Source: Symbiodinium natans (Eukaryota > Sar > Dinophyceae > Suessiales > Symbiodiniaceae). Taken from it: 37,055 bases of DNA. Shown in pieces: positions 7,784 through 15,734 of the stretch; position 1 is the first letter of the stretch, and the number at the start of each line of letters is the position of its first letter. The stretch lies in NCBI GenBank assembly GCA_905221605.1, contig CAJNDS010002617.1:224928-261982 (forward strand), written 5' to 3'. The translations under genes and the position numbers were made by a program. Under the pieces are notes generated by a model. It had not been told where the DNA came from. It worked only from the letters and a program-made list of their open reading frames with translations, and did not search any database.

Positions 7784-7883
7784 GAGCTCTTTCGCATGGC
7801 CATCTTCTTCGTGGGAACCTTGGACAAGATCCACCGGCGGGGCTGGTTGCACGCAGACATGCAGCCCAAGGATCTGCTGCCAG
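7784..7883 (+). CDS. exon candidate, protein-kinase catalytic-loop-like
   Basis: The frame after GACAG reads ELFRMAIFFVGTLDKIHRRG and continues WLHADMQPKDLL. The segment IHRRGWLHADMQPKDLL fits the kinase subdomain VIb layout (helix E, then H-x-D-x-x-P-x-N/D-L-L); the usual HRD arginine is alanine and the usual asparagine is aspartate, so activity is doubtful. The likely donor is a GC (CCAG/GCGGCA). C-type repeat lies further left, G-type follows at about 7894. The motif is recognised by eye only. Confidence 0.5.
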
Positions 7884-7893
7884 GCGGCAATTT

Positions 7894-8190
7894 TTTTGGG
7901 TTTAGGGTTTAGGGTTTGGGGTTTAGGGTTTAGGGTTTAAGGGCGTGGCAGATTGCATCCATTCACTTCTCTTTTGGGGGGTTCTCTAAGATGGGACCTG
8001 TTGGGGAAGACTCTTTCTGAAGCCCCAAACCCTAAACCCTAAACCCTAAGCCCTAAGCCCTAAGCCCTAAACCCTAAACCCTAGCCCTAGACCCTGAACC
8101 CTCAGCCCTGATCCTAAGCCTAAACCCTGAACCCTAAACCCGAACCCTAAACCCTGAACCTGAACCCTAAACCCTCAGCCCTAGATCCTA
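7894..8190. repeat. G-type array, 80-nt loop, C-type arrays
   Basis: TTTAGGG units at 7894-7940, a unique stretch, then CCCTAAA/CCCTAAG/CCCTGAA units from 8022 to 8190. This is an inferred intron with G-type 5' and C-type 3' portions. Confidence 0.88.
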
Positions 8191-8213
8191 AGCCTACATA
8201 AACGCCAGCCAAG

Positions 8214-8304
8214 GCTGGTTTTGGACAAGTCTGCGGCCTGGCAGCCCCTGCGGCAGACGGCGGAGAGCATGATGCAGGAGGAGTTTGGGGCGTTCTGTCC
8301 CTAA
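8214..8304 (+). CDS. exon candidate ending in TAA
   Basis: After AGCCAAG the frame reads LVLDKSAAWQPLRQTAESMM and QEEFGAFCP to a TAA at 8302-8304, the first repeat unit. Helical and ordinary in composition. C-type repeat lies on both sides. Confidence 0.35.
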
Positions 8305-8460
8305 ACCCTAAACCTTAAACCCTAAACCCTAAACTCTAGACCCTAAACCCTAAGCCCTAAGCCCTAAACCCTAAACCCTGAACCCTGAGCCTTGAACCTA
8401 AACCCTGAACCCTGAACCCTGAACACGAAACGCAGAACCCTAAACCCTAAGGTTCTTGTT
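8299..8460 (-). repeat. C-type array, degenerate
   Basis: CCCTAAA, CCCTAAG and CCCTGAA units with one CACGAAACGC interruption. Confidence 0.88.
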
Positions 8461-8550
8461 TTGGCTACGGTGTTAAAGCCCTAAACCGTAAGCCCTACTT
8501 GTAGGGGGGGAGCTTAGGTTTTTTTGGGGAGGTCAAACTCTACAGGTCTA

Positions 8551-8584
8551 CAGGTTTATAACTACCCATGAGCCTCCAAGTAGA
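8551..8584 (-). mobile_element. family A palindromic element, right half only
   Basis: GGTTTATAACTACCCATGAG and the following CCTCCAAGTAGA match the right arm of the complete family A copies. The left arm is absent or decayed. Confidence 0.6.
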
Positions 8585-8605
8585 CTTTGCGTCTTGCCCT
8601 AAACC

Positions 8606-8670
8606 CTAGGGTTTAGGGTTTAGGGTTTAGGGCTTAGGGCTTAGGGTTTAGGGTGTAGGGCTTAGGGCTC
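8606..8670 (+). repeat. G-type array
   Basis: TTTAGGG with GGGCTTA variants, left of the next exon candidate. Confidence 0.9.
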
Positions 8671-8689
8671 GAAACCCAATCCCCCCCAG

Positions 8690-8796
8690 GAGCCCATCGG
8701 CATGATCTGCGGCTGGACGCACGCCATGCGATGGACGGGGGAGGCTGCGGAGTGGCAGCGACGGGAGGTGTGCGCGCAGCTGCCGCGTGCCTGCAC
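8690..8796 (+). CDS. exon candidate with polypyrimidine acceptor and GT donor
   Basis: AATCCCCCCCAG is a fair acceptor. The frame then reads EPIGMICGWTHAMRWTGEAA and EWQRREVCAQLPRA, ending at a GTGGGG donor. 107 nt, Trp- and Cys-containing, clearly unlike repeat translation. G-type repeats lie on both sides. Product not recognised. Confidence 0.42.
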
Positions 8797-8800
8797 GTGG

Positions 8801-8935
8801 GGTTTTAGGGTTTAGGGTTTGGGGTTCAGTTTAGGGTTTAGGGTTTAGGGTTTAGGGTTTAGGGTTTAGGGTTTAGGGTTTTGGGTTTTGGGTTTTGGGT
8901 TTTGGGTTTTGGGTTTTGGGTTTTGGATTTATGGT
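8801..8935 (+). repeat. TTTAGGG array with a TTTTGGG block
   Basis: Seven or so TTTAGGG units (8832-8877) switch abruptly to seven TTTTGGG units (8878-8925): an A-to-T variant homogenised over about 50 bp. Confidence 0.94.
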
Positions 8936-8949
8936 TTATTTTGGGGCTG

Positions 8950-9059
8950 CTTGGAGGTTCATATTTGGTAGCTAGAAGTAGGGGCTACGAGTGCCCGAAA
9001 TAGGGTGATGTAGAGGGTTAGCCATGATCATGACCCTTGTTTTCGCATGAACCTCCAAG
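8950..9059. mobile_element. family A palindromic element, complete, 110 bp
   Basis: CTTGGAGGTTCAT (8950-8962) is the exact inverted repeat of ATGAACCTCCAAG (9047-9059). Internal GTAGCTAGAAGTAGGGGC is also family-typical. No coding capacity, no obvious target-site duplication. Confidence 0.8.
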
Positions 9060-9313
9060 TAAGGTGGGTTCAGGGAATCCAAAGGCTTGTAAAATTTGAA
9101 ATTTGGGGTTTATAAGGGTTTTAGGGTTTGTGGTTTAAGGGTTTTAGGGTTTGGGGTTTAAGGGTCTAGGGTGTCGGTGAGTTCATGGGTTTTGAGGTTT
9201 GGGACTGAATTCAAAGCAACAAGCGGGTTTTGGGGGCTTGGGGACAGCAGTTTTAGGGTTATTTAGTTAGAGTTTAGGCATCAAGGTTTGGCCCTTTCAT
9301 CTCTTCCGTGCAG

Positions 9314-9402
9314 GTGCATCTTTAGGAGTGGGCCGTTCGTTCATTCAGCAGCCCCCGGTTCGCAGACAAAGTGGAAGAATGCAGACAAACCCTGAAGCCT
9401 AA
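9314..9402 (+). CDS. exon candidate after a strong acceptor, ending in TAA
   Basis: TTTCATCTCTTCCGTGCAG is a strong 3' splice site. The frame reads ASLGVGRSFIQQPPVRRQSG and then RMQTNPEA to a TAA at 9400-9402. Basic, serine-containing. Possibly a terminal exon. Confidence 0.42.
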
Positions 9403-9598
9403 CCCCTAAACCCTCAACCCTAAGAACACCAAACCCGCGGGTCCAAGCTTGTCAAGGCCTGGCCATTCTTAAGGACGGCTATACCCTAACATCTGCACAC
9501 TAAACTCAAGAAACCCAACACCTGAATAAGCTCAAACCCCTAAACCCTGAGACCCCTGAACCCTTAAGCCCTTTAACCCTTAAACCCCAACCCCTTAA

Positions 9599-9692
9599 GA
9601 TGTTCACCCTGATACACACAGTCCTTAATAGGGGTTGCCATAGGGGGGCACCATAATCCCGATTAGGGACTGTTAGTACAACGGGGGACATC
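9599..9692. mobile_element. 94-bp imperfect foldback
   Basis: 26-nt arms (9599-9624 and 9667-9692) pair at about 19 of 26 positions, with CAGTCC/GGACTG closing the stem and GATGT/ACATC at the ends. Its termini differ from families A and B. Confidence 0.5.
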
Positions 9693-9696
9693 CCAA

Positions 9697-9898
9697 CCCC
9701 TAAGCCCTAAACCCTAAACCCTAAACGATAAACCCTAAACCCTAAACCCTAAACCCTAACCCTAAACCCTAAACCCTAAACCCTCAACCCTAAACCCTCA
9801 ACCCTCAACCCTCAACCCTCAACCCTAAACCCTAAACCCTAAACCCTAAAGCCTAAACCCTAAAGCCTAAACCCTAAACCCCAACCCCTTAAACCCCA
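9697..9898 (-). repeat. CCCTAAA array with a CCCTCAA block
   Basis: About 200 bp of C-type units, with a CCCTCAA run around 9781-9830. Confidence 0.95.
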
Positions 9899-9919
9899 AG
9901 AGCCCTTGGAAGGCAACAG

Positions 9920-10008
9920 GTGCTGTCGTACGGGCCAAGCCCGTCGCCCTCTGCGACATTTACGGGGGAGGTGGTCTCCATCGCCGAAAGCGCACCAGCT
10001 CGGTTTGG
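9920..10008 (+). CDS. exon candidate between C- and G-type arrays
   Basis: After GGCAACAG the frame reads VLSYGPSPSPSATFTGEVVS and IAESAPARF. A GTGGTC inside (after GGGGGAG) is an alternative donor. No family recognised. Confidence 0.33.
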
Positions 10009-10020
10009 GACTTTTTTGGA

Positions 10021-10055
10021 TTTTGGGTTTAGGGTTTAGGGTTTGGGGCTTAGGA
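10021..10055 (+). repeat. short G-type array
   Basis: Four to five TTTAGGG-like units, the last before a kilobase without 7-mers. Confidence 0.85.
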
Positions 10056-10145
10056 AGTCGGATTTCGGGCTCTCCGGGTTTTGGGAGCCACGTACTACCT
10101 TAATCAGGAAAGCTGCTTTACACTACACTGACACTATTCTGCTTA

Positions 10146-10424
10146 TTGTGTGTCACAGGGCTCGTATGTAAATTAATGCGTACATACAGACATCAATGCG
10201 TGCATGCATGTGCATGCACTACCCCCCCTGCCCCCCCCCCCCCTCCACCCATTGTTGGCGGCTTGTCACATATGGCTATGAAGCTTGTGCCTCCCATGCA
10301 AACATTGGAGTTTGCGGCTGGCGGATTGTGTTACATGGTTCGTGAGCTTGTTGTTGGCGACAAGCAACTGGCAATGTCCTTAAATTGCAATAGTGTATCA
10401 GGGTATCAGCCTCCAAAGCGATAG
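10146..10424 (+). CDS. open frame, 92 codons, with an internal 21-residue duplication
   Basis: The first third is low-complexity (CATGCATG and C runs) and is probably not coding. The second part contains two related 63-bp units, starting at 10255 and 10318, that translate as VGGLSHMAMKLV and AGGLCYMVRELV. Conservation of the reading frame in the duplication argues for coding, or for a decayed coding repeat. The frame ends at TAG near 10424. Not recognised. Confidence 0.3.
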   Translation: MCVTGLVCKLMRTYRHQCVHACACTTPPAPPPPPPIVGGLSHMAMKLVPPMQTLEFAAGGLCYMVRELVVGDKQLAMSLNCNSVSGYQPPKR

Positions 10425-11032
10425 GCCGGTTTTCTTTTGTTATGAATGATTTTCCTGTGCAGTTGCATTTCGAGGTATCCGCATACGTGCAGTAGACTTG
10501 GAAGGTATCTCCTCAACGTATCTGACTAAGCGCGCTCCACACCTGGTGTGGCGCGTGTAAGATTTCCCTTCGTTACCAAGTTGCAGACTTACACGGGAGG
10601 GGAAGCGATGAGACTCACGAAGTAGCTGAAGTTTAGAGCGGCTTAATGCATGCCATATTGCTGAGGGGTTGAGTGGAAAGTATAGGAGACGAAGTTTACT
10701 TAAACAATAACTACTTTCAAAAAACAAAGCACCTCACAAAGACAACGATGGAGCGCAAATAATTGTTAAAGGGCCTGTTCCGGAATTTCCGAAGTGTAGT
10801 TATGCAGTGGAAGTATGAAGCAAAAACTGAATACATGCCGACAAAGTGATGATGAACACTTGTCATTGATTACATCAGCTTATTCATCGAAACCTGGAAC
10901 GCCAGAGGTGATGCTTGTGGCATTCAGTCTGAGTATGACACCTCGAATTGTTTTTGAAGTCATGACTGAGAGAATGCCAGGTGACGGATGTATCCCCTGC
11001 CGAAGAGCAAGTCAATGTCTAGAGTGTTAGTG
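10425..11032. other. unique stretch without 7-mers, two unassigned open frames
   Basis: Less GC-rich than the islands. A reverse-strand frame of 95 codons (10440-10727) and a + strand frame of 71 codons (10815-11030) are open, but I see no motif, splice site or compositional sign deciding between coding and chance. It could be an insertion or an intergenic segment. Confidence 0.4.
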
Positions 11033-11335
11033 AAACCCGAAACCCGAAACCCGAAACCCGAAACCCTAAACCCTAAACCCTAAACCCTAAACCCTAAACC
11101 CTAAACCCTAAACCCTAAACCCTAAACCCTAAACCCTAAACCCTAAACCCTAAACCCTAAACCCTAAACCCTAAACCCTAAACCCTAAACCCTAAACGCT
11201 AAACGCTAAACCCTAAACCCTAAACCCTAAACCCTAACCCTAAACCCTAAACCCTAAACCCTAAACCCTAAACCCTAAACCCTACACCCTACACCCTAAA
11301 CCCTAAACCCTAAAACCCTAAAACCCTAAACCATA
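11033..11335 (-). repeat. long CCCTAAA array, about 300 bp
   Basis: Starts with four CCCGAAA units, then about 35 CCCTAAA units with two AAACGCT variants and one 6-base unit, ending in irregular units. Among the longest arrays in the window. Confidence 0.97.
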
Positions 11336-11766
11336 AAACTTACTTGCAGAAAAAACACCCTAAACAAGTTGAAAGCTCTGACCATCCTGGACGATTTGCG
11401 AATTGTTCAGTGAAGGATGCAAAAGGAATGGCCCGAAATAACGTGTTCATTGGCTTGTTGGTTCGAAGAGCTGGTTTGGGTTTCTGGTGCGTTTCGAGTG
11501 TCGAGAGGCAAGCTGATGACGATTTCTTGAACGTCTTAAAGCTTAAAGTGCTCAGATGAAGAAGATTGAAGATTGACGATGCTCAGACAACTTTTTGGGC
11601 GATGTTTTCAATGTCCATCTTGACCGTCTTGGGCGTCTTGACCTTGTGAAAGTCGACGATGTAGCCCAGCAATTTTTGTGAGACTCTTGAATCTTTAGTC
11701 TTCCGCCACGCAAACTAAAGACGCCCAAAACAGCCAGAAGACATGGATCTTCGGGTGGCGGCGAAT
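11336..11766. other. unique stretch with a weak 71-codon open frame
   Basis: A + strand frame (11344-11559) is open but has no recognisable features. The rest contains repeated words such as GGGCGTCTTG. No gene is called. Confidence 0.35.
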
Positions 11767-11819
11767 CTATATATATATATATATTGATGATGATGATGAT
11801 GATAATAATAATAATAATG
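11767..11819. repeat. compound microsatellite (TA)n(TGA)n(TAA)n
   Basis: TA repeats pass directly into TGA and then TAA trinucleotides, each differing from its neighbour by one step. Confidence 0.95.
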
Positions 11820-11913
11820 TATATCTATACAAGGAGACCCAAACCCTAAACCATGAAAACCCGAAACTGCTAAGCCCTAAACAAGTAGCTCCTCGCGTCC
11901 TTTAACCGCCCAC

Positions 11914-12050
11914 GGACTCCAATGCCCCATATTTGTATAGTATATATCAAGGAATTTTCCTTAATTAAGGTGTATTGGAGTCCCTTAACCAGTCGGGAAT
12001 GAGGGCCTTATATATACTCTTTAAGGGACTATATAGACCCCCTCATTCCC
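11914..12050. mobile_element. two adjacent small foldbacks
   Basis: GGACTCCAAT (11914-11923) pairs with ATTGGAGTCC (11974-11983), and GGGAATGAGGG (11995-12005) pairs with CCCTCATTCCC (12040-12050). The two palindromes are 11 bp apart, with AT-rich interiors. Confidence 0.65.
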
Positions 12051-12119
12051 TCATTCTCTATGAAATTCTACTAAGAACCAGCCAGTCAACCGAGGCTACT
12101 CGTCGGACAAAGTTTTCCG

Positions 12120-12235
12120 CTCCCGCCTCGCCAGCCTGCCAAGCCCTTCAGCCTTCTCGGCACCGGAGCGGCTTCGACTGTTTTGGCTTTGAGGGGGTTT
12201 TGGGCCAGGAGCTTTGGGAATTCCAGGACTTCTAG
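12120..12235 (+). CDS. weak exon candidate, end of an 86-codon open frame
   Basis: The frame from 11975 runs through the foldbacks and then reads FSAPASPACQALQPSRHRSG, a different, GC-rich composition, to a TAG at 12235. Only the last part looks coding. Confidence 0.2.
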
Positions 12236-12238
12236 GAC

Positions 12239-12315
12239 TTTGAGGACTTTTAGGAGCTTTAGGAGTTTTAGGAGTTTTAGGAGCTTTAGGAGTTTTAGGA
12301 GTTTTTGGGGTTTTA
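12239..12315 (+). repeat. 9-mer TTTTAGGAG minisatellite
   Basis: About eight units of TTTTAGGAG or CTTTAGGAG: another nine-base derivative of the telomere-like unit. Confidence 0.88.
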
Positions 12316-12551
12316 GGGTGTTAGGCTGTTAGGGTTCAGAGTTGGCTTAGGGCTTTTGGCTTCTAGGGCTTGAAGAGGTATATGTTCTTCAACCTTGGTT
12401 CCACGGTTCAGGCCTGAAGCGGCACGTAAATGCTTCACCATTCTTTTACATGCATTTCCTGAGCCTCACGGCCTTCTTAGGGTCTAGGGTTTACAGGTTC
12501 AACGGGTTTCGGGTGGCGTTTGGATAGAGTGGACAGCCGAAATGTTCTTTA

Positions 12552-12654
12552 GTGGGATTCCAAGATCGGCTGAGGCAGTTCGTGACTCTCTACACGGGCC
12601 AGGCGCGGTCAAGGGTCTTTGCAATCCCTAATCCGAGCACCTGTTTAATTGGGG
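12552..12654 (+). CDS. exon candidate overlapping the left end of a TIR element
   Basis: The frame reads GFQDRLRQFVTLYTGQARSR and VFAIPNP up to the inverted repeat beginning at 12631. A second frame (EAVRDSLHGPGAVKGL) is also open. If real, the exon was probably cut or extended by the element insertion. Confidence 0.3.
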
Positions 12655-13041
12655 GGGGGCCCCCCCCCCCCCCCCGAGCCCCCCCCCCCCCCCTGCCCCT
12701 CCAAAGCCCCCCCTCCCCCTCCGGGGCCCCCCCCCCCCCCCCCCTCCCCCACCCCCACCGCGATAAGGAAGGCAGGGTTCTGCAATAATTGGACCATGGC
12801 CCTGCATTGATTTTGAATTAAAAACAATAGGCTGCAGATCCCTGAGGTGCTGTAGCTTCGCATCTCCGCAAGCAAAACAAGAAGCCTGCCGACAGATTTT
12901 TGAACCCCCCAAAAATTTCTTTAAATGTGGGGGGTTATCCCCATACGAAATCCACCCTAATGGAAAGTAGTCTTCCGGCGGGCTTCCGGCCGAACACAAT
13001 TTCTTTAAATGTGGGGGGTTTGATTAAACAGGTGCTCGGAT
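12631..13041. mobile_element. 411-bp element with perfect 19-bp terminal inverted repeats
   Basis: ATCCGAGCACCTGTTTAAT (12631-12649) is the exact reverse complement of 13023-13041. Inside are long C homopolymers (12659-12752), a unique AT-moderate segment, and a perfect 23-bp direct repeat (12914-12936 and 12998-13020) containing CTTTAAATGTGGGGGG. No transposase frame is seen; the Gly-rich reverse frames come from the homopolymers. A non-autonomous DNA transposon is the best guess. No clean target-site duplication was found. Confidence 0.7.
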
Positions 13042-13073
13042 GAGCCCTACTCCAGCAACACCCCGACGCCCCT

Positions 13074-13235
13074 AAACCCTAAACACTCAACCCACCCCCA
13101 AACCCTAAGCCCCAAAGCTTTGGGGTTGAAGGGTTTAGGGTTTAGGGTTTAGGGTTTAGGGTTTAGGGGTTAGGGTTTAGGGTTTAGGGAGGATGTTACG
13201 GCTTAGGGTTTAGGGCCTAGGGGGTAAATGGGCCT
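13074..13235. repeat. C-type then G-type arrays
   Basis: A few CCCTAAA-like units (13074-13110), then TTTAGGG units at 13130-13190 and a degenerate tail. Confidence 0.85.
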
Positions 13236-13277
13236 AGGGCTTCAAGAGTTTTTGTGGAGAGTTTAGGGTTTACACTG

Positions 13278-13363
13278 TTTGCTTGAGAACCCCCAAGCAA
13301 TAAAGAAATACTAATCCTTTTCTTACCCCTTTATGAAAGAAGGGGGGGGGGGCTCTTAAGCAA
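13278..13363. mobile_element. family B palindromic element, copy 3
   Basis: TTTGCTTGAGAACCCC at the left and GGGGGCTCTTAAGCAA at the right, core TTACCCCTTTATGAAAGAAG, 86 bp. It matches copies 1 and 2 in ends and core. Confidence 0.65.
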
Positions 13364-13397
13364 TTCGTAGTTGAAGGTCGCTTTCAAGGCTTTGCAG

Positions 13398-13442
13398 CTT
13401 TGCCGTTTTGATGATCTGTTCTGGCTCGGTGTTCCAAGTTGA
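13398..13442 (+). CDS. weak exon candidate after TTTGCAG
   Basis: CAAGGCTTTGCAG precedes LCRFDDLFWLGVPS and a TGA at 13440-13442. Another frame through the same region stays open to 13533. Neither is recognised. Confidence 0.22.
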   Translation, partial: LCRFDDLFWLGVPS

Positions 13443-13673
13443 TTTGAGGCCTCCGAGTCTGAGAATAAGGGGCCCTTCATGTTGCCAAATAGTAGGATCC
13501 CCTTGTAATAAGGACAGTAAAATAAGGTACCAGTAATTTCAGAAACCCCCCAAATGTGTGTGGTTTTTGCTCGTAGGGTGGCTTCGGGATGCAGGGCTTA
13601 GAGTGCCTTAGGGTAAGGCCGGGTAAGGGCTATCTAGACTCCAAAAGACCTGAACTCAAAGAAAGCCCGAAAC

Positions 13674-13722
13674 TCTAAACCCTAAACCCTAAACCCTGAA
13701 CCCTGAACCCTAAACCCTAACT
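13674..13722 (-). repeat. short CCCTAAA array
   Basis: Seven C-type units with CCCTGAA variants, left of the exon candidate at 13757-13819. Confidence 0.92.
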
Positions 13723-13756
13723 ATTTCCTGGACTCTATGCCCACGGCGGGCTCTAG

Positions 13757-13819
13757 GAGATGGAGACGCCGTCCACGGACCTCTACCGGCTCGCCGCCAT
13801 CGCCGCGCAGGCGAAGAGA
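13757..13819 (+). CDS. exon candidate, 63 nt, GT donor
   Basis: After GGGCTCTAG the frame reads EMETPSTDLYRLAAIAAQAK plus R, ending at a GTGGGG donor (13820). 21 codons exactly. C-type repeat left, G-type right (13825-13890). Alanine-rich helix-like; no family recognised. Confidence 0.42.
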
Positions 13820-13824
13820 GTGGG

Positions 13825-13890
13825 GCTTTGGGTTTGGGTCTGGGGTTTAGGGTTTAGGGTTTTGGATTTAGGGTTAGGGTTTAGGGGGTG
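13825..13890 (+). repeat. G-type array, degenerate
   Basis: Follows the donor of the previous exon candidate immediately. A family A half-element comes next. Confidence 0.88.
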
Positions 13891-13903
13891 CTGCTCAGGA
13901 GTT

Positions 13904-13950
13904 ACTTGGAGGTTCATGGGTAGCTATAAGTAGGGTTATAAGCGCATAGC
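13904..13950 (+). mobile_element. family A palindromic element, left half
   Basis: ACTTGGAGGTTCATGGG (13904-13920) followed by TAGCTATAAGTAGGGTTATA is the family A left arm. The right arm is missing. Confidence 0.75.
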
Positions 13951-14024
13951 CCTAAGGCCGAAAAACCAAACCTTAGACCCCCCCCGAAACTCGCTACACC
14001 CTCCGATCTTGCTCCAACATCTGC

Positions 14025-14240
14025 AACACCCTGAACCCTGAACACTAAACCCTGGACCCTAAACCCTAAACCCCAAACCCTTAAACCCCAGTGGGGGGGC
14101 ACTCAGGCCTTTACAGGTGAGCCCTTCCGCGCCAAGCGCACTCAGGACAGAATGGGGTCTTGGGGCTTCATGGGTAGTTGCAAGTAGTCGTGCGCGATAG
14201 GGTATTTGGGTTTAGGGTTCAGGGTTTAGGCTTTATAAGG
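14025..14240. repeat. C-type array, decayed family A remnant, G-type array
   Basis: CCCTAAA units at 14025-14090, a family A-like remnant (CTTCATGGGTAGTTGCAAGT, 14167-14186), and TTTAGGG units near 14205-14240. ACTTTACAG-like and GTGAGCCC motifs around 14110-14125 could be splice sites, but the frame is unclear. Confidence 0.6.
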
Positions 14241-14258
14241 GTTTCGGGTGTCTCATAG

Positions 14259-14332
14259 TGCCGCGGAGACCCACCCATGAAGTGGTCGTGGGTCGCACCG
14301 TCACCGAACCGTGGAACCTTTTCGTGGTTTAG
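14259..14332 (+). CDS. exon candidate ending in TAG
   Basis: After TCTCATAG the frame reads VPRRPTHEVVVGRTVTEPWN then LFVV to a TAG at 14330-14332. Valine-rich, beta-like. The pyrimidine tract is weak. Confidence 0.3.
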
Positions 14333-14403
14333 ATTTGTCTACCCCCCAACCCCACTATCAAGGGGCTTCCTCGACGAGCCTTTCGGAAGTGTGACACGCT
14401 GGT

Positions 14404-14706
14404 GGGGGTCTGGTGGGCAACCGTGATGGGGCAACTCTGGGCAACCACCCTGGTGGCGGTGGTTGGCGGGCAACCCTGGCAGAGGGCATGGATTTCTGTG
14501 GCGGGGGAACTTTTTATTGTCAATGTTGGAGAGGGGAAACTGGAACGTGGGCAACCCTGGCGGGGGCAACCCTGGTGGGTGGGCAATCTCAGGCAACCAA
14601 TTATTGCGTTCTGGTGGTGGTGGGCACAACCCTGGCGCGGCAACCCTTCAAGGGGGACCCTGGCAACCCTTTGGCAACGAGGGGCAACCTGAAGGGCCGG
14701 GCAAAA
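14404..14706 (+). repeat. GGCAACCCTGG minisatellite
   Basis: About a dozen occurrences of GGCAACCCTGG or close variants (GGGCAACC, GGCAACTCTGG), irregularly spaced with G-rich linkers. All six frames have stretches open through it, and I treat those as artefacts. It is unrelated to the TTTAGGG unit. Confidence 0.85.
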
Positions 14707-14793
14707 CCTGGTTGCAAGTAGTCGCGCTGTATAGCTAGTTGCTCTTCACTGAAGGTCGGGGCGCTGGCACAGTTCTGCTGCTGCATGAAGTCT

Positions 14794-15139
14794 GAAGCTG
14801 TTTCGCGAGGCAACTGTTTTCCGACCCTGGCGTCCCCGAGCTAGCAAGGCCCCCAACGACTCGCCACACAGCGAAGCCCTGCCCGTGGTCATTTCGATGC
14901 TGGTGGACGTGGCCAATGTCTTCTGCGCGCTTCGAGAAAACCCAGCAGTGCCGCAACTCTTCGACTTCGTTATCCTTCATGAGGAGTTTCCATTGACGGG
15001 ACGCTCTGAGACTTCAACCCGAAGCCTCCAAATCCAAACCCAAAAACTGCTACAAGTCACCATCGCATGTGAGTTAAAAGCTATACCCGCTTGTTGCTCT
15101 TCGAGCTTGCGCAGGCTGCAGGCTCCTGATGCTCGCTGA
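14794..15139 (+). CDS. open frame, about 115 codons, unknown
   Basis: A frame open from about 14794 reads through SKAPNDSPHSEALPVVISML, VDVANVFCALRENPAVPQLF and DFVILHEEFPLTG before becoming less convincing, and stops at TGA 15137-15139. The ATG at 14885 lies inside the good part, so a splice acceptor upstream is likelier than that start. Mixed hydrophobic/acidic composition suggests real coding. Not recognised. Confidence 0.42.
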
Positions 15140-15734
15140 GCCCCTCGTTGATGGACGGGACTTCCCAGTGGCCCCACGAGGCGAAGACGGAGAACGAGGA
15201 GGAAACCGAGGAAATGACCAGCTTCACCCCAGCTCAGGGTGTTCTAGCGGGTGTTGTACGGTGTTGTTAGCTGGGCTGGTGCTCGCAGTGCTCGCAGTGC
15301 TCGCAGTGCTCCAGGCATCTCGCCGAAGGCGGAGGCATCCTGGACAAGCGCATCTGCGCGGCCTGCAGCAAAAACACCAGCAGAAGTATTCAACACCGGT
15401 GGCTTACATAAGCGTGCTGGACCAAGAAAGACTGCTGCGCTTGAATAAGGATGCTGTGCAATATGCGGCCTTTTTGCAGGCGGAGGAAAGAGATTTGCTG
15501 CTCCGCAGCGGAGTTGTCTTGTGGGCCCCGGGATCGACAAACAGTTGTAACCGACGCGCCGCATACCTGATGGGTGAGCCGACGTCAGCCCAGTCGCTGC
15601 CAGCAATGCTGCCAAGCCCACAGGTCGACATTTTGGAAGAGGGCGAGCGAGAACGCATGAGGCCGACGGCCTGTGAGGGCTTTAGGTTTTTGCAAGCCTC
15701 AGGCAGAACCAGCATTTTTTGTGACTCAGGTTGA
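15129..15734 (+). CDS. longest open frame of the window, 201 codons, unknown
   Basis: The frame has a Gly/Asp/Arg-rich start, a hydrophobic run at residues about 43-62 (VLLAGLVLAVLAVLAVL, partly coded by three CTCGCAGTG repeats), then a convincing soluble part (SVLDQERLLRLNKDAVQYAA, DILEEGERERM). A second frame of the same strand is equally protein-like early on: an ATG at 15153 reads MDGTSQWPHEAKTENEEETE, and after a stop it resumes with a Cys-rich CSRHLAEGG...ICAAC segment. The N-terminal half may therefore belong to other exons, with the TM-like run a repeat artefact. No family recognised. Confidence 0.4.
   Translation: MLAEPLVDGRDFPVAPRGEDGERGGNRGNDQLHPSSGCSSGCCTVLLAGLVLAVLAVLAVLQASRRRRRHPGQAHLRGLQQKHQQKYSTPVAYISVLDQERLLRLNKDAVQYAAFLQAEERDLLLRSGVVLWAPGSTNSCNRRAAYLMGEPTSAQSLPAMLPSPQVDILEEGERERMRPTACEGFRFLQASGRTSIFCDSG

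Noticed and set aside
12628-12999. Reverse-strand glycine-rich protein of 76-123 codons
   Set aside because: The glycine runs are the reverse of C homopolymers inside the 411-bp TIR element.
14329-14738. Up to six overlapping frames of about 100 codons
   Set aside because: All follow the GGCAACCCTGG minisatellite; none has non-repetitive sequence of useful length.
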